DNA of 64,000 nucleotides from Dipteris shenzhenensis (Eukaryota; Polypodiophyta; Polypodiopsida; Gleicheniales), in NCBI GenBank assembly GCA_047967505.1, contig CM106538.1. The stretch is one strand, 5' to 3'. A model generated the notes under the pieces. It had not been told where the DNA came from, made no database searches, and saw only the letters and a list, made by a program, of their open reading frames with translations. The position numbers were made by a program, and so were the translations under genes. Position 1 is the stretch's first letter. The number at the start of each line of letters is the position of its first letter. Below, in pieces: positions 54,501 to 63,131 of this stretch.

Positions 54501-55320
54501 CAAGGGACTTTTGTTTCTGTCACAGAAAGAGTACATTGACAAAGTACTGCAGCGCTTTAAAATGGAAGGGGGGAAGTCCATTAGTACCCCGTTGCCTCCA
54601 CATTTAAAAATCAGCAGTAAGGACAGCCCCAGATCAGATGATGATAAGGCTGAAATGGCCAAGGTTCCGTATGCATCTGCAGTTGGATCTTTGATGTATG
54701 CCATGGTTGCCACTCGTCCGGATATTGCTTTTGCGGTGGGAGTCATCAGCAGGTATATGGCAAATCCAGGCAAGCGGCACTGGGAAGCAGTGAAAGGTGT
54801 CTTGAGGTATCTCAAGGGTACCAAAGACTTGTGCATATGCTATGGTAGGCAGGATGCATTGGTGCATGGTTTTACAGATTCAGACTATGCAGGGAATGCA
54901 GATAACCGGAAGTCTACTACCGGTTATATTTTTATATTTGCAGGAGGTGCTACATCATGGGTGTCTCGGTTGCAGAAATGCGTTGCACTGTCAACCACAG
55001 AAGCTGAATATGTTGCAGCCACTGAGGCTTGCAAGGAAGCAATATGGCTTACTCGGCTGGTGGGAGATTTGGGCATTACAGGAGATATGCCAGTTTTGCA
55101 TTGTGATAGTCAGAGTGCTATCATGTTGGCAAAGAATCCGGTCTTTCATCAGAAGACCAAGCACATAGAGGTGAAATATCATTTCATCAGTGAGGTACTG
55201 GAAGACAAGCGACTTGAGCTTGTGAAAGTGCATACTGATGATAATCCTGCAGATTTGCTCACTAAGAGCTTGCCTACAGAGCGGTTTGCACATTGCCGCC
55301 ACATCATGGGATTAGGATGA
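51559..55320 (+). CDS. gag-pol: Copia-B gag-pol polyprotein, main open frame
   Basis: 1253 codons from the first ATG after the premature stop; in frame with the start at 51211 (1369 residues in all if read through). Gag end; zinc knuckle CFYCGKKGHVKSKC (residues ~119-132); protease WLLESGASFHV (~200); GAG-pre-integrase LWHSRLGHMS; integrase core VHTDLC, SDNGGEY and SERMNRT with 35 residues between the last Asp and Glu; RT LVAKGFKQEKGIDFDEIFSP, MDVKTAFLHGD and ILYVDDMLIAS; RNase H TDSDYAGNADNRKSTTG and STTEAEYVAA. The protease catalytic Asp is replaced by Glu (GAA at 52171-52173; Asp in Copia-A). All other motifs look intact. Confidence 0.93.
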   Translation: MKEGTAMTSHLSEFNAIFTQLIAQGLNLDEEFKATFLLCTLPESWDTFKTTLSNSNATLIYADVESSLLMEEMSRKNNAGSKSSNALQVQDRGRTQQKGRSASKSKSRSQSRGKKDIECFYCGKKGHVKSKCFKFIRDQKAKKAETKDAGNASKGKGKAKADDLDAVNVAAEDSDSDIHDVLCSSAVIAHAWVIDGHDMHTWLLESGASFHVTPHREWFTSYTSTHGVVHLGNNYACQIAGIGSIQIVFPDGRTFMLDGVRHVPQIKKNLISTGLLDDSGYHTTFGDSKWVITDGQTVVAEGFKSDTLYPLNVSSVGNHVVAITELPKVSLWHSRLGHMSVKGMQELSRLGYLPPLSFSDLPTCDHCIFGKHSVTPHKRRSPQNRAPLDLVHTDLCEMPQLSLGGAKYFITFIDDATRKVWVYFLKHKGDALDAFKKFVAQVENRTGRRLKCLRSDNGGEYVSHAFVQFCQAKGIKQELTAPHNASQNGASERMNRTIQEKVRCMLSYAALPHGFWAEAVQTAVHIINRSPNKALELKVPEEVWSGKPPSYKHLRVFGCECFAHVRKELRTKLDPKSIRCIFMGYGDEGEMGYRLWDPVKRKIIRSNDVIFKEDSVHKKPVQPVEYRRVIYDDVGQQRMPIYMQQQAAADHPVQEGIQAENQPDNFANDAPLDVPTDGAVEQPDMVVQPPVMHEQQAGQQPNAEHFVRRSSRAQRPPVRFVPGANNVADFIMLTDCGEPSSFKEAMGRTEKKKWEKAMQSEMDSLLQNDTWDLVQLPAGRKVLPCKWVYKVKVDSNALPRYKARLVAKGFKQEKGIDFDEIFSPVVKMTTLRAVLALVAHDDMDLCQMDVKTAFLHGDLHDEIYMSQPEGYAVKGKEQLVCKLKRSLYGLKQAPREWYKKFDAFMQSQGYHRCETDHCLYTKRAKDGSLMLLILYVDDMLIASKSQHEINALKKQLHKSFDMKDLGDANHILGMRITRDRSKGLLFLSQKEYIDKVLQRFKMEGGKSISTPLPPHLKISSKDSPRSDDDKAEMAKVPYASAVGSLMYAMVATRPDIAFAVGVISRYMANPGKRHWEAVKGVLRYLKGTKDLCICYGRQDALVHGFTDSDYAGNADNRKSTTGYIFIFAGGATSWVSRLQKCVALSTTEAEYVAATEACKEAIWLTRLVGDLGITGDMPVLHCDSQSAIMLAKNPVFHQKTKHIEVKYHFISEVLEDKRLELVKVHTDDNPADLLTKSLPTERFAHCRHIMGLG

Positions 55321-55420
55321 GACCATTCTTACTTTATGGTCTTGTATACAGTAACTGTATATTGCTGTAATTTTTTATTCTTTTCTCCCCTTTAGGCACA
55401 TTGGCCTTTAGGTGGGAGGT

Positions 55421-55623
55421 TGTTGGGGTAAAGGCACATTGCCAACCCTTCATTAAAAGATAGGACACCTATGACTGTCTTAAGACAGTCATAGGGCAAA
55501 CCTAATCCTAATAAAACATAAGTGAGTTTGTGGTGTGGCTCACATTGGACTTCACACCCGCACTAGAGTGTCTCACTCTCACTCTCTTGCTCTCTTCCAC
55601 TCCACTCTTCTTCCCCCCTATCA
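55421..55623 (+). repeat. 3' LTR of Copia-B
   Basis: 203 bp, reads identical to the 5' LTR. Preceded by the purine-rich AGGTGGGAGG. Confidence 0.95.
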
Positions 55624-56437
55624 GGGGCTAAAGGGCATCCCTGACGGACCTGACACCCCTCTGCTGATCCATGCATCTGTGAATCCAAAGCGAGCGATGG
55701 TACCCTCTAGAAAACCCCAGGCTACTCTGTCATAAGCTTTCTCAAAGTCCAGGAATATAATGGCAAGCCTATGGCCATTATGCATGGCCCATTCAGAAGC
55801 CTCCCAAAATGAGAAAATACTATCAAAGACGCTCCTGCCATGCACAAATCCCGTCTGCATATCATGTATAAGATCTGGAAGAGAGGGCTGCAACCGTAGG
55901 CTGATTGCTTTTGCTAGGATTTTGTACAAAGTGCCCAACAAAGTGATCGGTCTCCACTGAGACACTAAATTTCTATAACCCCCTTGTGGGATAAGATGAA
56001 TGAGGCCCTTAGTAAGTGAGTTTGGCATCTCACCTGAGTCTTAAAAGCCCTGCAGGGCTGAGGTAATGTGATCCCCAATATGATTCTAAAATGAAATAAA
56101 GAAAGAGGGTGTAAAGCCCATCTGAACCAGGGCACTTGCCCTTGTGAAGGGCAGAGAGAGCAGTCCTAAACTCTATGTGGGTGAATGGTGCATCAAGTGA
56201 GACTATCATATCTCCAGTCACCAACATAGGTAAGTGTTGCCAAATAACACCTCGAGCATCATCTCTGGCCGGAGTGTCAGGATCTGCTGTAAGAAGAGAG
56301 GCATAAAAATATGTGGCTACCTGCAAGACGGTACCTGGATGTGTCTATAAAACTCCGTCTGAGTCAACAAGTTGTGAAATGCTCTCCCTACTATGACTTG
56401 AACCAAGAGTAGAGAAGAACTACTTGTTGACCCTACT
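55624..56437 (-). pseudogene. LINE 6: pre-RT and RT N-terminal part
   Basis: The frame 56028-55621 encodes GGYRNLVSQWRPITLLGTLYK, MQTGFVHGRSVFDSIFSFWE and the catalytic-site strand IIFLDFEKAYDRVAW (first RT Asp), ending at GPSGMPFSP where Copia-B inserted. The frame 56326-56030 holds the pre-RT linker with FRTALSALHKGKCPGSDGL. L1-like plant LINE. Confidence 0.8.
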
Positions 56438-56567
56438 GTGAACACAAGGAGAGCAAGAGTGAGAGAGAGAATGAGCTGAATGTAAGTGTACTGAATAGTG
56501 GACTAAAATGAAGTGAGTACAAAAGAGAAGTGAGGGTTTTGTTGTAAGTGACAAAACCCTATGGTTT
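56438..56567 (-). repeat. Partial LTR related to Copia-C
   Basis: Shares GAGTGAGAGAGAG, GTGAGTACAAAAG and the GGGTTTTGTTGTAAGTGACAAAACCC inverted repeat with the Copia-C LTR in the same order. Only about half of the LTR is present, between two LINEs. Confidence 0.5.
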
Positions 56568-58753
56568 TATTCCTCGTAGGCATATCACTGACAATATTGC
56601 AAATGCCTATGTTGAGATTGAGTATGCCAAGTATAGAGAGTAGGATGTTCTCTTGTTGCAAGTAGATATTGCAAAGGCTTTTGACACCATAATGGATTTT
56701 ATAGCTCAGACCATGCTAGCTTTGGGCTCAGAAATTGCAGTATATCATCTTTTGACTCTACAATGTGACAGCCAAGCTGCATGCATCTTGTCGGGGGATA
56801 TTTCTGAAGCTTGGACACTCCATTGTTCAGTTCACCAGGGCTGTCCTCTTAGGGCTATTCTATATGCTATAGCCACGCATCCTATGCTTCTTTAATCATT
56901 TGGTGGCGACTAGCATGTTACATGGCTTGCACATTCTTGGAAGTCGCCCTCTGGTTGCTCCGGCTTATGTAGATGATTCCTTTTTTTGTGCCACGTGATA
57001 CTGAAAGGAACCTTGCTTCACTTATGCAGTCTCTCTCATTGTATGGGCTGGTTGCTGGCCTTCATGTCAATTTTCAGAAATGTCGCTTGTTGCCTTTGCA
57101 TTCTAAAGGTTGGCATAGTTTGGTATGGCCAGGGGAAATTGTCACGCCCACTCAGCCGGTATGCCATCTTGGTTATCCTCTGGGTTGGACAATTATAGGT
57201 CGCCAACAGATTGATTGGGTTCTTGCCAAATTAAAGAAAAAGCTGGAATATTGGAAGTTAGCTACTTGGCCTTTGCATGTCCGGCTCATAATTGTTCAAT
57301 CTATTTTGGTGGCCTACATTCAATTTTATCTGCCATTGATCTTTTTTACCAAAGGAGATCTTACATCCTTTATGTCTACCATCATGGAAATTTTCTGGCA
57401 TTCAAAACATGGCAGGAAAAGCTTGTGCTTGCTTCCTATACAACAGTTATGTTCACCAAAATTGCATGGGGGGTCGAATATTCTCAATATCCAGTTGCAC
57501 ATTCTGGCTCATAAAGGGAAAATGATGCTACAGTTCCTACATGGTGATCACCCTTGGGCTACTATGATGCGCTTCTTGCTTCTTCAAATTACTACTAGTG
57601 CATTTGGTTATTGGCAACCTATTTAGTGGGATATTCTATTGGGCAGTATTGAAGACAAGGTCAAAGGTTGTCCTCTCGTTTCTCAAATGTTTTCGGATTG
57701 GAAACATATTCTCTCACATTTGGCTTGGTATGGCCGTGACTCTTTGCAGGGTAACTCTTTGAGAGCTGAGAGCATCCATTGGTCACGGGTTTTTTCTCCA
57801 CCGTAGGCTTTGTAGGAGCCCAGACGCTCATATTTTCTTTAGATCCCCTTTGTGACAGATGTCATTCATGATGATGGTACTCTTCTATCCTTTCCTTTGG
57901 CTGCTGGAAAATATGGTTTAGGAATTCACTATCATCCTCTAAGGCAAACCATTACTCGGATGCTTCAGCCGTTTTAGCCAGTACCGCCTTTAGATTTCAA
58001 GACAGAGGCTTCAGGATTGGACTCTTCGTCCAGCACACTCATCCATTCGTCCTTTGAAGCTGTCTCATATTATAGTGTCATCTTTATATAAAGTTATGCT
58101 ATCTCCACCTTGGGTGCCAGATAGGGCTAATCAGATTTGGTGTTAGCATCGTCCAGTCAAATGGTGGAGAAAAAGATTAAAACAGATTTGGCACTCCAAG
58201 GTCCCTCTTAGACAACAGGTCTTTTTATGGCGCGTTTTGTTGGGGTTTTCCCATCTGGACAGCTTCTATCATGCAGACGTATTGCTCCGGCTATTTGTCA
58301 TCGGTGTTTGATTCCAAGGGAGTCTATGTCTCATTATTTTTGGCACTGCTCCAAGACACGGGACTTCTTGGGCATCCTTCGGCAAAGATTGCGACTGAAA
58401 TTTCCTCAAGCTTCTTTCGGGAAGCTTTTCTGGCTTTTTGGGATATATCCTTGACGGCTGGATTTTGAGTTGTTCTTTACCTGGGTTCGCTATTGGGCAC
58501 TCTAGACTCTGTGGAAAGACAGAAACCATAGAGTCTTTGGTGATTTTTCTACTTTTGTTTTCTTTCGTCGTTCTTTGCAGCAATCGCTCTTTGATTGTCT
58601 GCAAACTCACTACATAGATTATGATGTATATTTGTTCTATGTGGGGATTTTCTCTTGATATACTTTTTCAGCTTCCCAGTTTTAAGATAGCCACCTTGTA
58701 ATATAAAACATCCAAAGTTTTGAACCCAAAAAAAAGTGTGTTTGTGTGTGTGA

Positions 58754-58800
<47 letters not shown>
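56568..58800 (+). pseudogene. Plus-strand LINE C1: reverse transcriptase to 3' tail
   Basis: RT begins RRHITDNIANAYVEIEYAKY and VDIAKAFDTI (56660), then VHQGCPLRAILYAIATHP (56830). The catalytic YVDDS occurs near 56970 in a shifted frame. A 217-codon frame (56973-57626) covers the rest of RT (LVAGLHVNFQKCRLLPLHSKG, KLKKKLEYWKLATWPLHVR). A C-terminal zf-RVT region at 58227-58454 has ICHRCLIPRESMSHYFWHC. The 3' end is A8, then (GT)n and (GA)n (58725-58800). Stops and frameshifts throughout; a dead, 5'-truncated copy. Confidence 0.82.

Positions 58801-58802
<2 letters not shown>
58725..58802 (+). repeat. Composite LINE tail A-(GT)n-(GA)n of C1
   Basis: AACCCAAAAAAAAG is followed by a GT run, then a GA run of about 30 bp. 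The same order occurs at 59009-59036 and 63019-63130. Confidence 0.85.
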
Positions 58803-58808
<6 letters not shown>

Positions 58809-59036
58809 TAGAGTTTTTGGTGACGCGACTTTCTTTCTGCAGGTACTTGCAACAATCGTTTTATGATTGTTTGCAAACAGGGTCTCTAGATCAGGATGTA
58901 TATTTGTCATATATTGACATCTTTGCTTGATGTATTTTGAGCATATCCTGCTTTGGGATGCTTATCTTGTAGTATAAAAGCAACAATATTTTCACCAAAA
59001 AAGAAGGAGAAACTGTGTGTGTGTGTGAGAGAGAGT
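58801..59036 (+). mobile_element. LINE C2: short 5'-truncated copy on the C1 tail
   Basis: Aligns with 58515-58745 of C1 (ATAGAGTTTTTGGTGA, GATTGTTTGCAAAC, GATGTATATTTGT, TTGTAGTATAAAA) and ends in its own A/GT/GA tail at 59009-59036. It begins exactly at the end of the C1 GA run, i.e. it landed in the tail of a relative. Confidence 0.75.
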
Positions 59037-59842
59037 CATAAATCCGTACTGTTTGTACTTTTTATTAGAAATCCATACCGTCTGTACTTTCTGTCAAAAA
59101 TCTGTACAGTCAGAAATCCGTATAGTCAGAATCCCTACAGTCCGCATCGTCAGAATCCGTACTATCCGTACTTTCTGCTGTTGTTGTACTTGCTGTCCTT
59201 TCCTCTTTGTAAAGCCTTGTTGCTTCCAAGCCTTCCATTTTGTTCCTTGTTTCTCCTTTTCCTTGACTCAAATGGCAGATTATTCCTCTGAGAAAACCTT
59301 TCATAATGACAAGTTGGTTTCCAACAAAAACAAAAACATGTGATGGATTCAGATGATTCCCTTCATGACTATGCTGAGGCTTAGCTTGTTTATGAGGTTA
59401 TGCATGAAGGGTTTGAAGACACCCGCAAGGGCTGGAAAGATCCACTTCCCACCACTGGCATTATGGTGGAAGTGGATGATATCTTTGATCCAGTTAAGGA
59501 GTATGCAAAGCATGCCATTATAATTTTCTTCCATTCAATGCCTTGTTCAAGGGGAAATCTTTGAATTTGCATCAGTTTATGCCCCCCAATCTTCTCATGA
59601 TAGAGCTTTGATCTGGGCTGCCATGCATAGCTTTCCATGGCGACAACATGCCTTCATTTATGGTGACTTTAATAATGCCCCTCAATTGAGTGACAACACC
59701 TCAGGCCACACTCATATGTTGGCTTCTGAAACACAGGCATGGTCTGATTTTTTGCTTCAGTTGCGCCTAGTTGATCTTTGGAAGGAATTACAGCCCATGC
59801 TTCCAGGCTATAACTTTCAACATAATGCTTGATCTTCTTATC
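59037..59842 (+). pseudogene. LINE C3: 5' region, ORF1 start and endonuclease
   Basis: A leader of AATCCGTACTGT-like repeats (59041-59190) precedes MADYSSEKTFHNDK (59272) and an ORF1-like acidic stretch (MDSDDSLHDYAEA with a stop, VYEVMHEGFEDTRKG). Most of ORF1 is missing. Endonuclease text follows: ASVYAPQSSHDRALIWAAM, then FIYGDFNNAP (59660), ending at 59830 where Gypsy-C is inserted. It resumes at 62448. Confidence 0.65.
59041..59190 (+). repeat. Degenerate CCGTAC-type repeats in the LINE C3 leader
   Basis: Repeats of AGAAATCCGTA(C)(T)GT at roughly 15-35 bp spacing, about ten loose units. Fewer exact CCGTAC copies than in the LTR elements. Confidence 0.5.
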
Positions 59843-59974
59843 TGTTACAAATAACACAACTATCTATTCCTATTGCAGATCACGGGAGCAGCACCATGGA
59901 TATCCTCCCAGCCAACCTTGCTAAAGCTAACGAGTAGACAGAGAATTCGGATATCAAAACAAAGGTGAAAATCC
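59843..59974 (-). repeat. Partial 3' LTR of Gypsy-C
   Basis: TGTTACAAATAACAC onward matches 62106-62238 with a few substitutions, then stops at GTGAAAATCC, after which integrase text begins. Confidence 0.8.
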
Positions 59975-60425
59975 ACAGCCCTACAATAAAGTCCATGGAA
60001 ATGCTCTCCCACTTACTCAGTGGTATTTCCAAGGGCTGTAAAAGTCCGGGTGGCTTCACCCGCTCGGCCTTGCTTACCTGACACGAGAAACACCGTGTCA
60101 CATATTCATGAATATGCTTTTTCATCTTTGGCCAAAAGAAATCTCGCTTCACGAGATCATATGTCTTCTCGACTCCTGGATGTCCCGCACATGGGCTATC
60201 ATGGCACTGTCGAATGACTCTCTGCCTGAGATTATTCTGACTAGGTACTACAACCTTGCCATTTCTTTTCAGCATACCATCCCTTATGGTATATCTTGCA
60301 TAAGTTTGGCCTTTTCTGGATGCGAGGGTATCCTTTTCATTTTCCCCGGGTTTTAACACATGAGCTTTAGGCCATAAGCTCTGGACAAACTCGTCCACTT
60401 TTTGAGTTTCTCTAATCTCGGTCAT
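59975..60425 (-). pseudogene. Gypsy-C integrase N-terminal fragment
   Basis: Contains the HHCC zinc finger (CHDSPCAGHPGVEKTYDLVK, CFSCQVSKAERVKP) and the start of the core (WESISMDFIVGL), then the truncated LTR. The rest of the core, with the second Asp and the Glu, is absent. Confidence 0.8.
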
Positions 60426-60436
60426 TAGAGCACTCT

Positions 60437-61431
60437 CTAATACTGTGAAACAGCTTGTTTTATGGTGTTAAAACTTTCTTGTTGCTTCTGTCCCCATATA
60501 AAAGGTACTTTATCTGAGGTCAGATTAGTCAATGGCGATACTATTTCGGAATATCCTTTGATATGCCTTCTATAAAACTGGACAAACCCCAAGAATGATC
60601 GCAGTGCGGTCAGACTAGCGCGGTCAGACTCTGAGGGATTGGCCAAGTTAGTATCACAGCCACTTTCTTTGGATCCATTTCTACCCCCTGTGGAGTAATT
60701 ATGAATCCTAAATATTCAAGCCTAACCATACACAGTATAGTTTTCTTTTTATTTACATAAAGACTGGCTTTCCTCAAAGTACTGAACACTACTCTTAAGT
60801 GTTCACAATGCTCAGTAATACTTTTACTGAATATCAGGATATCGTCAATAAAATGTACTACGAACTTTCCGATATACGGACGTAGTAAATCATTCATAAG
60901 CATGACGAATGTAGCCGGAGCATTGGTAAGTCCGAAGGGCATTACCAAAAACTCATAATGACCAAACCTGCTTCTGAAAGCGGTTTTATGCACATCCTCG
61001 GCTCTAATCCGGATCTGATGGTAGCCACACTTAAGATCTATCTTGCTGAAAATCACGGCTCCATGTAATGCATCTAGCAAATCATCAATCCGAGCCATCG
61101 GATACCTGTGCTTAACAGTGATATTATTCAATGCTCTGTAATCTATACAGAGGCGAAACGTATCATCCTTTTTCTTCTTTAATATCACTGGCGAAGCAAA
61201 AGGTGAGAAACTTGGTTGAATCTGCCCCAACTTGAGGTATTCTTCCAGTTGTCTACGCACCTCCGCCTCTTCAGTAAAACTCATTCTATAGGGAGGTCTA
61301 TTTACAGGTTCTGCCCCCGGGATCAATTCAATCTTATGCTGAACTTTCCGCTCTGGAGGTAACCCATAAGGTAGTTCATCCCTAAAACATTCAGAGAACT
61401 CCTCTGTTATAAGATTAGCCAGCTTGGCCAT
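60437..61431 (-). pseudogene. Gypsy-C reverse transcriptase
   Basis: The 273-codon frame 61431-60610 holds a complete-looking [62 protein letters not shown] and catalytic FIDD (VVHFIDDILIFSKS). A second frame (60646-60437) continues with LRSFLGFVQFYRRHIKGYSE, then breaks off before RNase H. RT itself shows no stop, but the element is otherwise gutted. Confidence 0.85.
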
Positions 61432-61594
61432 CTCACCACTTTGCGTAACATCAGTGCTAGCCGAAGAATCATCAACCGGCTCTACCGATGCTGTGCAAAG
61501 GAATAAAAATTCTTCCTAAGCTTTTCAGATTTCCATCACGGAAACCAACGGTCCCTGAGGTATATCTTTCTCACGTCGTAAGACATAAAGCACA

Positions 61595-62104
61595 TCATTC
61601 ATCTTGATTTGATATATCAATGGCTGGATTCTTCCTATAATGCCACGCCATACCCAGGGCTATATCTGCATGAGCAAGCTTGGTCATTTCAAAATCAAGC
61701 TTCTCAGCATAGTCCTGAATACGAAGCTCCAACTGGGTAACCCTTTGGTCCCATACTTCAGTTGAACTTCCATCTGCCATCCTGACTGTATACGCATAGT
61801 CAGATGGACTTGTCTTTAATTTCAGCCTCTTCACGAGCTTGGAGTTAATCACATTGTGAGTTGACACCGAGTCAAACAACACAATGACATCATGATTGGC
61901 CACTTGTCCTTTCATTTTAATTAACTCCGTATCATTAAAGGCTGTATGCCCCGTTGCTGCGGGCTTAGATAGGATGTTATCAGGTGCACTCGTCACTAGC
62001 TTAGCAACAGACACACATAACAGTACGGGATGACCACCGCTCGAAAACCGTCCGTCGTCGTCGTGCAGTCCCCTCCAATTCGTAGCCTTGGGCTCTGAGA
62101 CCAA
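61595..62104 (-). pseudogene. Gypsy-C protease
   Basis: Open frame of 169 codons beginning at the primer site, with the protease core LFDSVSTHNVINSKLVK. The usual DSG active site reads DSV, so it is probably inactive. Domain end IALGMAWHY. No Gag precedes it; the frame starts right at the primer site, implying deletion of Gag. Confidence 0.7.
62092..62103 (-). other. Variant primer-binding site of Gypsy-C
   Basis: The minus strand reads TGGTCTCAGAGC, one base off the tRNA-Met(i) site (TGGTATCAGAGC) used by the other elements. Confidence 0.6.
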
Positions 62105-62105
62105 A

Positions 62106-62447
62106 TGTTACAAATAACACAACTATCTATTCCTACTGCAGATCACGGGAGCAGCACCATGGATATCCTCCCAGCCAACCTTGCTAAAGCTAACGAGTAG
62201 ATAGAGAATTCCGATATCAAAACATACGTGAAAATCCTTCTCTTCTCTCTCTAGCCTCAACAAGTCCCATCTCCCTAGATAGATCTAGATGCCACATGTC
62301 ATCCATATAGGGCCTTCCTAATGCAACATTTCACCCCTCTCTTGGGATGCATTAAATCCTTTGCCTCTAGGCATAATCTTTGCATTAGGCCCTTAGCCTT
62401 AGATCTACCTAGTCTGGTGCTATCAACCCTCACCTAGGACCTTGACA
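62106..62447 (-). repeat. 5' LTR of Gypsy-C
   Basis: Starts TGTTACAAATAACAC on the + strand next to the primer site. The outer end near 62447 is inferred from a CA dinucleotide and return of LINE text. Confidence 0.6.
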
Positions 62448-63045
62448 TTAATTCCCTCCCGATCTTTTACATGAAGCGCAAACAAATAATTTACAAAGAT
62501 AGATCCTTTAAGGGAAATGTCGACTGATTCTTTTGAGGTCATGCTACCTCGGCTAGAGCGTAACATTATTGGGCATGCTTGGACAGATGGTATCAGGTTA
62601 ATCCACAGCATTGTGATGCCTTTACTTGTCAAATTTGGGTTGATCATGCTTTCACACATTTAGATCATGCTCCTCTTTAGTTGAGGCTCTTTAGTTGAGG
62701 CTTTCCTTACATGAATTCCTCACTTACAGATTGCCTTGCCGAAGGCTTTTGCTGATTAATAATAGTTATCTGGAGCATGTTGACTTTAAAGCCGGTCTCT
62801 GATGCTATTCAGCGTCTCTCTCGTGAGATACACATTGGTTTGGATTATGCATGGTAGGCTTTTGTTGCTATCTCTGCATGACGCTTGTCATGAAAATGAC
62901 TTAGATGTATCGTCTTTAGAGGTGTTTTCCCACTGCTTTTGATTTTTCAGAAAAGTTTGTTTTCCAGGCTATTCTCATTCGAAAAAGTTTTTCTTATTAT
63001 AAATACAGTGGTTTCACCAAAAAAAAAAGTGTGTGTGCGTTTGTC

Positions 63046-63130
<85 letters not shown>
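62448..63130 (+). mobile_element. LINE C3: endonuclease end and 3' tail
   Basis: Resumes after Gypsy-C with decayed endonuclease text, then passes directly into a LINE 3' end (TTATAAATACAGTGGTTTCACC-A10) and a (GT)n-(GA)n-(GAAA)n tail at 63019-63130. No RT lies between, so this copy lost its centre. Confidence 0.65.

Positions 63131-63131
<1 letters not shown>

Larger units (their letters stand above)
49149..55623 (+). mobile_element. Copia-B LTR retrotransposon, very recent
   Basis: 6.48 kb with 203-bp LTRs (49149-49351 and 55421-55623) that read identical. Perfect GGGGC duplication (49144-49148 and 55624-55628). One long gag-pol frame with a single premature stop. Closely related in pol to Copia-A but with a different U3 and a different first part of the leader. 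Inserted in the RT domain of LINE 6. Confidence 0.96.
59843..62447 (-). mobile_element. Gypsy-C: internally deleted LTR retrotransposon
   Basis: The minus-strand right LTR starts at 62106 and extends to about 62447. The left LTR keeps only its first ~130 bp (59843-59974) before running straight into integrase. Gag, RNase H and most of integrase are missing. The primer site is a variant. Ends do not show a clean duplication (TTATC versus TTAAT), so the right boundary is approximate. Inserted in the endonuclease of LINE C3. Confidence 0.75.

Noticed and set aside
30891-55623. Copia-A and Copia-B considered as one segmental duplication
   Set aside because: They have different target duplications, different LINE hosts and clearly different LTR U3 sequences, so they are separate insertions.
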